The notes under the pieces are model-generated. The model saw only the letters and a list, made by a program, of their open reading frames with translations. It made no database searches and was not told where the DNA came from. From Bacteroidales bacterium (GTDB taxonomy: Bacteria; Bacteroidota; Bacteroidia; Bacteroidales; P3), in NCBI GenBank assembly GCA_900769785.1, contig CAAGHV010000120.1, positions 1 through 5,941 of the forward strand: a stretch of 5,941 nucleotides of DNA, written 5' to 3'. This document shows positions 1 to 5,941 of this stretch, in pieces. Numbering within the stretch: the first letter of the stretch is position 1; the number at the start of each line of letters is the position of its first letter. Position numbers and translations under genes: made by a program.

Positions 1-336
1 ATAAAACAGCACCCGCTGTTGGGCGTAGGCACCGGCGATGTTGCCGACGAAATACACAACAACCTGGTGAAAAATGCCTCCGAACTGAAGGATAGCAATA
101 TGCGTACCCACAACCAATATCTAACCCTGCTGCTTACATTTGGTATATTGGGAACGGTGGTTATTGTAGCTTTTTTTGCCTACGCTATATGCAAAGAACG
201 GCTTTTCGGTTCGCTTTTGTTTATGGCATACTTCTGCATTTTCATGGTGTCGTTTATAAGCGAAGACACTCTCGAAACTGCAGCCGGATGCTTGTTTTGC
301 ACCTTCTTTTTTGCACTTTTTGGCGTCCAAAAATAA
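1..336 (+). CDS. O-antigen ligase/polymerase-like protein, C-terminal fragment (5' end outside window)
   Basis: The reading frame is open from the first base and ends at TAA 334-336, giving the last 111 residues of a longer integral membrane protein. Counting from the window edge, residues 4-13 read HPLLGVGTGD, a hallmark of the Wzy_C/O-antigen ligase family. After a roughly 25-residue polar stretch comes R35-T-H-N-Q-Y-L, matching the conserved His-Asn of the large periplasmic loop in these enzymes. Three hydrophobic segments follow (about 42-61, 66-84 and 88-106). Family members join or polymerise undecaprenyl-linked glycans on the periplasmic face of the inner membrane, for LPS, capsule or protein glycosylation. 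The substrate cannot be read from this fragment. A TTG at 19 could be taken as a start but lies inside the conserved motif, so the gene certainly begins upstream. It is not obviously linked to the downstream genes, which have their own promoter. Confidence 0.82.
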   Translation: MKQHPLLGVGTGDVADEIHNNLVKNASELKDSNMRTHNQYLTLLLTFGILGTVVIVAFFAYAICKERLFGSLLFMAYFCIFMVSFISEDTLETAAGCLFCTFFFALFGVQK

Positions 337-542
337 GCAAATAGCACCTCTTTGGCGGTATAACTACCTTCTTTTTTCGGTAAAATTGCACTGATTTATA
401 GCCTATTGAATATAAAATACATAAAAAAAAGTCCACAATTGAAAATAAATACGTATCTTTGCACACTTGAATATAAGTATTAATTATTAATGGTGCAGAG
501 GCATTTTTGACGTGCTTCGGCCGCAAATAAAACTATTAAAAT
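337..542 (+). other. gene-free intergenic region carrying the MFS promoter and leader
   Basis: This is a 206 bp AT-rich gap with no credible coding sequence on either strand. It holds a weak possible terminator for the upstream gene: a 4 bp stem GGTA (357-360)/TACC (365-368) with a TAAC loop, then a T-rich run to 377. That is too weak to call on its own. It also holds the -7 box listed separately and the MFS leader. The leader contains an AT-only palindrome, ATTAAT-T-ATTAAT (479-491), a six-codon open frame (490-510), and a weak possible hairpin pairing GAGGCA with TGCTTC between about 496 and 522. None of these matches a riboswitch or structured RNA that I recognise. Confidence 0.6.
454..461 (+). 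promoter_or_regulatory. Bacteroidota-type -7 promoter element for the MFS gene
   Basis: TATCTTTG matches every fixed position of the Bacteroidota sigma-ABfr -7 consensus TAnnTTTG. It is followed by CAC, as is common in such promoters. Transcription would start about 7 nt downstream, near 468, leaving a leader of about 75 nt before the ATG at 543. The -33 element is poor: the nearest upstream TTG is at 439-441, only 12 nt before the -7 box, which is shorter than the usual spacing. Either the -33 contact is weak or an activator assists. Confidence 0.65.
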
Positions 543-2165
543 ATGACAGAAAAAATAGCTACACTTAGAGACAATGCTGCTATTCGGTGGATAGCACTGT
601 TGTTATTGGCACTAGCCATGTTTTGTTCATATATCTTTATGGACATACTTTCTCCAATCAAGGACTTAATGCAAGAGACACGTGGATGGGATTCTACCGC
701 CTTTGGAACCATGCAAGGCTCCGAAACATTCCTTAATGTGTTCGTATTCTTCTTGATTTTTGCCGGTATCATACTAGATAAAATGGGCGTACGTTTCACC
801 GCTCTTTTGTCGGGTGCTGTAATGCTTGTAGGTGCTGTAATCAAGTGGTATGCAGTAACCGATGCTTTCGCAACAAGCTCTTTGCAAGTATGGTTTACCG
901 AACATTTGAACTACATACCCGGCTTCGATGAGTTGGGCGTATCGCCTTTCTACGAAGGTATGCCTGCATCGGCCAAGGTTGCAGCTATCGGATTTATGAT
1001 ATTCGGTTGTGGTGTTGAGATGGCCGGTATTACCGTATCACGTGGTATAGTAAAGTGGTTTAAAGGACGCGAAACCGCAATGGCTATGGGTTCGGAAATG
1101 GCATTGGCACGTTTAGGAGTGGCCACATGTATGATATTCTCGCCCTTCTTTGCCAAGCTAGGTGGCGATGTTGATGTTGCTCGCTCGGTAGCATTTGGCG
1201 TTGTATTGCTATGTATAGCTTTCATAATGTTTATAGTTTACTTCTTTATGGATAAGAAGTTGGATGCACAAACAGGCGAAGCCGAAGAAAAGGACGACCC
1301 ATTCAAAATCAGCGATCTTGGCAAGATTCTTTCTAGTATGGGCTTCTGGTTGGTAGCATTGTTGTGTGTATTGTACTACTCGGCTATATTCCCATTCCAA
1401 AAGTATGCCGTAAACATGCTTCAATGTAACCTAACACTTTACACTCCCGAAGCGGGTTCGTTCTGGGCCGGAGATGCAGTAACCATTGTTCAATACGTGA
1501 TTATGCTTGTGGTAGCTGTATTTGCTTTTGTAAGCAACTTTATGAAGAAGAAAAGTTTGAAAGTATCCTTTATGGCCATAGCAGCCGTTGCCCTTGTTGT
1601 ATATTGCGTTATGGGTTATATGAGAGGTACTGCCGAAACAATATTTGCAGTATTCCCGTTGTTGGCAGTGGCTATCACTCCTATACTTGGCAACTATGTT
1701 GACCACAAAGGTAAAGCAGCTTCAATGCTTATGATAGGCTCTTTATTACTTATAGCTTGTCACCTTACATTTGCTTTCATACTACCGATGTTTAAAGGTA
1801 GTGCTATTGGAGGTACAGTGGTAGCCTACATTACTATCCTTGTTTTGGGAGCTTCCTTCTCGTTGGTTCCCGCTTCGTTGTGGCCAAGCGTGCCTAAGTT
1901 GGTTGACGAAAAAATCATCGGTTCGGCATATGCATTGATATTCTGGATACAAAATATAGGATTATGGTTGTTCCCATTACTTATTGGTAAAGTGTTAGAT
2001 AAAACAAATCCCGGAGTAACTGATGCTACTCAATTGGATTACACTTGGCCATTGGTAATGCTTGCCTGTCTAGGTATTGCAGCTTTGATAATAGGTATAA
2101 TACTTAAACGTGTAGATAAGAAAAAAGGCTTGGGATTGGAACTTCCAAACATCAAAGAAAGCTAA
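543..2165 (+). CDS. MFS transporter, MFSD1-like, with probable 14 membrane helices
   Basis: This is a 540-residue inner-membrane major facilitator superfamily protein, longer than the usual 400-450. The N-half carries an MFS motif A variant in the loop after helix 2 (G75-I-I-L-D79-K-M-G-V-R84) and a W172-F-K-G-R176-E stretch after helix 4. In the C-half, F283-P-F, a D387-containing motif A repeat (about 380-391) and S440-L-V-P-A-S-L-W447-P-S-V resemble the eukaryotic MFSD1 family and related bacterial proteins, from memory of those sequences. I count helices near 16-34, 62-79, 85-103, 146-163, 188-205, 214-235, 265-284, 312-333, 341-360, 364-383, 393-414, 423-445, 458-482 and 502-520. The pair at 312-360 looks like an insertion into the 12-helix fold. 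Residues 236-262 form a charged central cytoplasmic loop. The substrate is unknown: mammalian MFSD1 exports dipeptides, but transferring that is speculative. The ATG at 543 has an A/T-rich leader and no Shine-Dalgarno. The gene is probably monocistronic, between its own promoter and a strong terminator. Confidence 0.88.
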   Translation: MTEKIATLRDNAAIRWIALLLLALAMFCSYIFMDILSPIKDLMQETRGWDSTAFGTMQGSETFLNVFVFFLIFAGIILDKMGVRFTALLSGAVMLVGAVIKWYAVTDAFATSSLQVWFTEHLNYIPGFDELGVSPFYEGMPASAKVAAIGFMIFGCGVEMAGITVSRGIVKWFKGRETAMAMGSEMALARLGVATCMIFSPFFAKLGGDVDVARSVAFGVVLLCIAFIMFIVYFFMDKKLDAQTGEAEEKDDPFKISDLGKILSSMGFWLVALLCVLYYSAIFPFQKYAVNMLQCNLTLYTPEAGSFWAGDAVTIVQYVIMLVVAVFAFVSNFMKKKSLKVSFMAIAAVALVVYCVMGYMRGTAETIFAVFPLLAVAITPILGNYVDHKGKAASMLMIGSLLLIACHLTFAFILPMFKGSAIGGTVVAYITILVLGASFSLVPASLWPSVPKLVDEKIIGSAYALIFWIQNIGLWLFPLLIGKVLDKTNPGVTDATQLDYTWPLVMLACLGIAALIIGIILKRVDKKKGLGLELPNIKES

Positions 2166-2179
2166 TATATAAGCATAAC

Positions 2180-2219
2180 AAAAGTCCACTTCCATTGTTA
2201 AATGGTAGTGGACTTTTTT
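2180..2219 (+). terminator. strong intrinsic terminator after the MFS gene
   Basis: The arms AAAAGTCCACTTCCATT (2180-2196) and AATGGTAGTGGACTTTT (2201-2217) pair over 17 positions with a single T/T mismatch, around a GTTA loop (2197-2200). A run of six T (2214-2219) overlaps the end of the right arm. It begins 14 nt after the MFS stop codon. The A-run at the left arm could give some termination on the opposite strand, but no opposing gene is present. Confidence 0.93.
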
Positions 2220-2256
2220 ATTTAATTGGAAATATTTATTAATCAAAAATTAGTAT

Positions 2257-3423
2257 ATGAATATAATTACTATATTGATTTACTTATTCTTTCCTGTACT
2301 GATAATACTTTTCTTTCAGCACTCTAAGATTGCTCAAAAGGTAGGAACAGTAATGTTGGCCTATTTTGTAGGTATAGTAATGTCTTTAAGTGGCCTATTC
2401 CCCATGCCTAACGAGTCGTCAGAAATGGCCAAGATACAGGAATTATTTATGAACATTACCGTTCCGTTGGCAATTCCTTTGATGCTATTTAGCTGTAATT
2501 TTAAGTTGTGGACCAAGTCGTTGCCAAAAACTTTTAAGGCTCTTATATCTGGTTTAATTGCAATAGTTATTGCTGTGATAGTATCGTTTTTCTTGTTTAA
2601 AAACTCGGATATAGAAAACCTTAGCAACCTTTCGTCGCTTATGGTGGCAATATATACAGGCGGCACTATGAACTTTGCAGCGATAGGAAGTGCATTGGAT
2701 ATCGACCCCAATATCCTTACTATATCACTCACATTTGAGATGTTTATCACATTCCCATTCATAGTTTTCCTTATTGCCGGTGGCTACAAGGTGTTCCGAA
2801 AAATACTACCTTTCCCCGACGAAAATCTTACAGTGTCGATATCGGGTAAGGATTTGGAGAGCAATACTTTCGAAAACTATGATGGATTATTCAAAAGAAA
2901 GAACTTTATAAAACTATTGGGTGCATTTGGTCTATCGCTACTTTTTGTACTGATAGGTGCAGGCTTGTCGCTACTGATAACTGGAAAACTCAATGAACTT
3001 GTGGTAATACTAACCATAACTACTCTTGGAATCGTAGCATCGTTCAATAAGAAAATAAGAGAAATACCCAAGACTTTCGAGCTTGGTATGTTCTTTATCT
3101 TAATATTCAGTATCGTGGTTTCGTCGCAGTTTAATATCCACAACATCAATACCGAGGTGTTTACAATCTTCTGGTTTATACTTGTTGTTATGGCAATAGC
3201 CATATTCCTACACTATTTGATGTGTCGCTTCTTCAAAGTGAGTGGCGACTTGTTTACGGTGGCTATCGTGGGTATGTTGTGCTCGCCTCCGTTTATACCT
3301 CCTGTGGTAGGAGCCATGAAGAACAAGAAAGTGCTTATAAGTGGTATTGTTATTGGACTGATAGGTTATGCGGTAGGTACATATTTAGGTATTCTACTAT
3401 CGATAGTATTGCCAAGTTTGTAA
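2257..3423 (+). CDS. DUF819-family integral membrane protein
   Basis: This is a 388-residue, highly hydrophobic protein that I recognise as DUF819 (YjcL-like), a family of presumed inner-membrane transporters without a general assigned substrate. Two hydrophobic halves are joined by a polar, charged linker at about 178-217. The first half has a family-typical glycine/asparagine motif, G135-G-T-M-N139-F, in a helix break. The second half ends with S343-P-P-F-I-P-P-V-V-G and G370-Y-A-V-G-T-Y-L-G378, matching the conserved C-terminal block of the family. The paired halves with proline/glycine-broken helices suggest an inverted-repeat transporter fold, which is inference. About ten to eleven membrane segments are likely. 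The ATG at 2257 is preceded by AT-rich sequence without a Shine-Dalgarno. It lies between two strong terminators, so it is probably its own transcript, although only about 37 bp separate the upstream terminator from its start and no good -7 box is visible there. Confidence 0.87.
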   Translation: MNIITILIYLFFPVLIILFFQHSKIAQKVGTVMLAYFVGIVMSLSGLFPMPNESSEMAKIQELFMNITVPLAIPLMLFSCNFKLWTKSLPKTFKALISGLIAIVIAVIVSFFLFKNSDIENLSNLSSLMVAIYTGGTMNFAAIGSALDIDPNILTISLTFEMFITFPFIVFLIAGGYKVFRKILPFPDENLTVSISGKDLESNTFENYDGLFKRKNFIKLLGAFGLSLLFVLIGAGLSLLITGKLNELVVILTITTLGIVASFNKKIREIPKTFELGMFFILIFSIVVSSQFNIHNINTEVFTIFWFILVVMAIAIFLHYLMCRFFKVSGDLFTVAIVGMLCSPPFIPPVVGAMKNKKVLISGIVIGLIGYAVGTYLGILLSIVLPSL

Positions 3424-3432
3424 CAAACATAC

Positions 3433-3474
3433 ACGAAAGTTCCCTGAAAACGACAGGTGAACTTTCGTTTTTTT
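3433..3474 (+). terminator. strong intrinsic terminator after the DUF819 gene
   Basis: The left arm ACGAAAGTTCCCTG (3433-3446) pairs with the right arm CAGGTGAACTTTCGT (3454-3468). The stem has 14 base pairs, with one bulged T at 3458 and a 7-nt loop, AAAACGA (3447-3453). A T-run (3468-3474) follows directly. It starts 10 nt after the TAA of the DUF819 gene. Confidence 0.92.
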
Positions 3475-3532
3475 ATCACAATACTTGAACTGACAAAACA
3501 AATATACACACGAAAAAACTTACATAGAAATT

Positions 3533-4909
3533 ATGAGAAAAATATTTATATCCTTGGTGTTGTTACTGTCGGCAATGGTGATGGTAGCACAAGATGATGA
3601 TACAACAACTAGCAAGAATGTACGTAAAGGTTGGACATTTGGAGCGTTGCCAAGTGTGTCGTTTGATGCCGATTATGGCTTTCAGTATGGGGCATTGACC
3701 AATATCTACTACTTTGGCGATGGTTCTACTTATCCTGAATATCTACATTCGCTTTATTTGGAAGCTTCTTATACTACCAAAAAGTATGGGGTGTTTCGCT
3801 TCTTCTACGATTCCAAATATGCTATTCCTAACCATCGTCTTACGGTGGATATTACCTATCTACCCGATGCCCTTTCGGACTTCTACGGATTCAATGGCTA
3901 TCAGGCTGTGTATAATCCCGAGTGGATAAACGACGAAAGCGACATGTATGTAAGTCGTGCATTCTATAAGATGAAACGAGACCTTTTCCGCTTTGCCACT
4001 GATATACAAGGAAGTTTGTCTGATAATTGGTATTGGAATGCAGGCGCAGGAGTATTGGGCTACAAGATTGGCAATGTGGATTTGGATATGCTGAACAAAG
4101 GTAAAGATCCCGAAGACCAATTGCCAGACGTAGAATCGCTATACGAAAAATATGTGCTTTGGGATATCATAAGTCCAAACGAGGCTAAAGGCGGATGGCA
4201 TCCATATCTGAGAGGAGGCTTGACATACGATACAAGAAACCAACAACAAAACCCTTCGCGTGGTATTTATTCAGATGCTTTCCTAACATATACTGCTGCG
4301 TTCGGCGATATGAAGGAATACAACAACTTAAAGTTTAACTTCAATTTCAGACATTACCTGCCAATAACAGAAAATATATCGTTTGCTTACAGAGTGGGAA
4401 CACAACTGAACATGTTTGGAAAAAGTCCTTTCTATATCAATAGTTATATGAATACTCTGTTTATCCAACGTGTTATATACGAAGGTTTGGGCGGAGGAAA
4501 CTCGTTGCGTGGTATTGTTCGCAACAGAATATTGTCTGATGGTTTTGCCTTTGCCAATGTTGAATTAAGATTGAAACTATGGAAGTTTAAGATTGGAAAA
4601 GAAAACTTCTATGTAGGAATAAATCCATTGTTCGATGCAGGAATGGTGCTACAACCATACTCTTTGGATAAAAACGTTATCGAAAACAATATAAAAGAAA
4701 ACGACCCTTCGTTCGACTTAAACACACTAGATAACTACTTCGACTTTGATGAAAGTTTGATTTACAAACCCCACATGTCGGTAGGTGTAGGATTGAAAGT
4801 GGCAATGAACGAAAACTTTATAGTGTCGGTAGATTGGGCAACACCTCTGAACAAAGCCGACAATGGAAAAGTTTCTAACCTATACATAAAGATAGGCTAT
4901 ATGTTTTAA
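3533..4909 (+). CDS. BamA/Omp85-type outer membrane beta-barrel protein without POTRA domains
   Basis: This 458-residue protein has a Sec signal peptide (M-R-K, hydrophobic residues 4-18, likely cleavage after A19 before Q20-D-D-D). The rest is a beta-barrel: alternating strands, many Tyr/Phe/Trp, and a terminal Phe (Y-I-K-I-G-Y-M-F458) typical of the barrel C-terminal signal. Omp85 superfamily marks are T231-Y-D233-T-R235-N followed by P241-S-R-G-I-Y, the inward-loop motif G320-G-G-N-S-L-R326-G-I (counterpart of VRGF), N364-P-L-F-D368-A-G, and G418-V-G-L near the end. Little sequence precedes the first strands, so there are no POTRA domains. Long acidic loops (about 181-207 and 375-412) probably face outside. 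Bare barrels of this kind are common in Bacteroidota, often annotated as BamA/TamA-family or surface antigen proteins, with no established cargo; this is not the essential BamA. The GH92 gene follows after 35 bp. No convincing -7 box is seen in the 58 bp after the upstream terminator. Confidence 0.86.
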   Translation: MRKIFISLVLLLSAMVMVAQDDDTTTSKNVRKGWTFGALPSVSFDADYGFQYGALTNIYYFGDGSTYPEYLHSLYLEASYTTKKYGVFRFFYDSKYAIPNHRLTVDITYLPDALSDFYGFNGYQAVYNPEWINDESDMYVSRAFYKMKRDLFRFATDIQGSLSDNWYWNAGAGVLGYKIGNVDLDMLNKGKDPEDQLPDVESLYEKYVLWDIISPNEAKGGWHPYLRGGLTYDTRNQQQNPSRGIYSDAFLTYTAAFGDMKEYNNLKFNFNFRHYLPITENISFAYRVGTQLNMFGKSPFYINSYMNTLFIQRVIYEGLGGGNSLRGIVRNRILSDGFAFANVELRLKLWKFKIGKENFYVGINPLFDAGMVLQPYSLDKNVIENNIKENDPSFDLNTLDNYFDFDESLIYKPHMSVGVGLKVAMNENFIVSVDWATPLNKADNGKVSNLYIKIGYMF

Positions 4910-4944
4910 ACCCTTTTGTTGATTACATTTATAAAACATAAAAC

Positions 4945-5941
4945 ATGACTCATAAAAATATATTTTTGACGCTAGCAGCATTTATATTGCTTTTGGCAGA
5001 AGGTTGCAAATCTAACAAACAACCTGTAGAATATGCCGATCCTCTAGTTGGCACAGACTTCCATGGACACACTTTTCCTGGAGCATTAGTGCCTTTCGGT
5101 GCTGTTCAGCTAAGCCCCGACACTCGATTAGATGGTTGGGACGGATGCTCCGGATATCACTATTCCGATTCGGTGATATATGGTTTCAGCCACACTCACC
5201 TTAGTGGTACAGGCTGTTCTGATTATGGCGACATTCTTATAATGCCTTTCGAAGGCAAAGGCTCGGTAAAGAACACCGAATATTCGGCTACTTTCTCGCA
5301 CAACAACGAGACCGCAATTCCGGGATACTATTCTGTATTGTTGCACAATGGCATAAAAGCCGAACTTACTGCCGGTAAACATGTCGGCGTTCATCGCTAC
5401 ACATTCCCAACCGATGGAAAGAAAGGTATTGTAGTTGATTTGCAACACAGAGATAAGACTTTATCCTCGGAAGTTAAATATGATGGTAAGTTGTTGTCGG
5501 GATATAGAGTGTCTAACGCTTGGAATATTGAACAGTATATTGCTTTCTCGCTAGAAACATCTATACCTATCGAAACTGTAGAGTTTTACATAAACGACAG
5601 TTTGACTACAGAAGGTGAGAAAATAATAGGCAAAAACTGCAAAGCTCTTGTGTACTTCCCCGACAGTGTGAAGCAAGTAGTTGTGAAAGTGGCTATATCG
5701 GCAGTAGGAGAGGACGGTGCTGCCAACAACCAAAAAGAAATAGAAGGTTTCGACTTCGACAAAGTGAAAACCGATGCTTACAATTGTTGGAACAAAGAAC
5801 TTTCGAAGATAGAAGTAGAAACAGATAACGAAGAACTTAAGAAAAACTTCTACACTGCAATGTATCACTCTTTTACTGCTCCTTATTCGTTTACCGACAT
5901 AGATGGAAAATACCTTGGACAGGATAAAGAAATACATACTG
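4945..5941 (+). CDS. GH92 family alpha-mannosidase, lipoprotein, N-terminal part (3' end outside window)
   Basis: An ATG at 4945 opens a frame that runs to the window edge, giving 332 residues of a protein whose family is usually about 750 long. Residues 1-20 form a signal peptide ending at C21 (L-L-A-E-G-C-K-S-N), a loose lipobox, so a lipid-anchored envelope protein is likely. GH92 signatures follow: Y30-A-D-P-L-V-G-T37, H42-T-F-P-G-A-L-V-P-F-G52, Q55-L-S-P-D59, S69-G-Y-H-Y-S-D75 and G80-F-S-H-T-H-L-S-G-T-G90. These belong to the N-terminal beta-sandwich. F302-Y-T-A-M-Y-H-S309 marks the start of the all-alpha catalytic barrel. GH92 enzymes are calcium-dependent, inverting exo-alpha-mannosidases acting on host or fungal mannose glycans. 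The catalytic acid, base and calcium ligands lie past the window end, so activity and linkage cannot be judged. The start is 35 bp after the barrel stop with no terminator between, suggesting co-transcription. Confidence 0.92.
   Translation, partial: MTHKNIFLTLAAFILLLAEGCKSNKQPVEYADPLVGTDFHGHTFPGALVPFGAVQLSPDTRLDGWDGCSGYHYSDSVIYGFSHTHLSGTGCSDYGDILIMPFEGKGSVKNTEYSATFSHNNETAIPGYYSVLLHNGIKAELTAGKHVGVHRYTFPTDGKKGIVVDLQHRDKTLSSEVKYDGKLLSGYRVSNAWNIEQYIAFSLETSIPIETVEFYINDSLTTEGEKIIGKNCKALVYFPDSVKQVVVKVAISAVGEDGAANNQKEIEGFDFDKVKTDAYNCWNKELSKIEVETDNEELKKNFYTAMYHSFTAPYSFTDIDGKYLGQDKEIHT

Noticed and set aside
317..333. Perfect 7 bp inverted repeat TTTTTGG-CGT-CCAAAAA at the end of the O-antigen ligase-like gene
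   Set aside because: It lies inside the last codons, and the sequence after it (TAAGCAAATAG) has no T-run, so it is not a convincing terminator; probably a chance palindrome.
426..436. The 10-mer AAAAGTCCAC occurs both upstream of the MFS gene (427-436) and in the left arm of its terminator (2180-2189)
   Set aside because: The match does not extend usefully on either side and the upstream copy has no complementary arm nearby; best explained by chance in AT-rich DNA.
3480..3487. AATACTTG as a possible -7 box for the outer membrane barrel gene
   Set aside because: It matches only four of the six fixed positions of TAnnTTTG and has no -33 TTG at suitable spacing, so I did not call it.
2361..3488. 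Open frames overlapping the DUF819 gene (2361-2762 and 2877-3203 minus, 3222-3488 plus)
   Set aside because: They sit inside a well-supported coding sequence in other frames, have no family resemblance and no separate start signals; they are shadows.
3533..4909. The barrel as the essential assembly factor BamA
   Set aside because: It has no POTRA domains and is only 458 residues, whereas BamA is about 800 or more with five POTRA domains; only the C-terminal barrel motifs are shared.
5128..5937. Minus-strand open frames of 106 and 128 codons at 5128-5448 and 5551-5937
   Set aside because: They lie antisense to a clear GH92 coding sequence whose conserved motifs are read on the + strand; their translations resemble no protein I know.

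Overview
The window looks like a chromosomal segment from a member of the Bacteroidota, most likely Bacteroidales. The evidence is AT-rich intergenic DNA, start codons preceded by A/T-rich leaders without a clear Shine-Dalgarno, a TAnnTTTG-type -7 promoter element (TATCTTTG at 454-461), a POTRA-less BamA-like outer membrane barrel, and a GH92 lipoprotein alpha-mannosidase of the kind expanded in gut Bacteroidota. I cannot name a genus or species. All genes read on the + strand.

Layout: (1) 1-336 is the C-terminal end of an O-antigen ligase/polymerase-like (Wzy_C) membrane protein whose start lies outside the window. (2) 337-542 is a gene-free stretch with the best promoter in the window and a leader of about 75 nt. 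(3) 543-2165 is an MFS transporter of the MFSD1-like type, followed by a strong intrinsic terminator (2180-2219). (4) 2257-3423 is a DUF819-family multi-spanning membrane protein, also followed by a strong terminator (3433-3474). (5) 3533-4909 is a 458-residue outer membrane beta-barrel of the Omp85/BamA C-terminal type with a signal peptide. (6) 4945-5941 is the N-terminal part of a GH92 alpha-mannosidase lipoprotein, cut by the window edge; it starts 35 bp after the barrel gene with no visible terminator between them, so the two are probably co-transcribed.

Functionally there seem to be three separate units rather than one system. The MFS gene and the DUF819 gene are each closed by their own terminator and are probable inner-membrane solute transporters of unknown substrate. 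The barrel and GH92 genes form a candidate cell-envelope/glycan unit, but there is no SusC/SusD pair or regulator in view that would make it a typical polysaccharide utilization locus. I found no RNA gene, mobile element, CRISPR array or defence system. The window is mostly ordinary. The points most worth a second look are the extra predicted helix pair in the MFS protein, the barrel-mannosidase pairing, and the very small space available for a DUF819 promoter.
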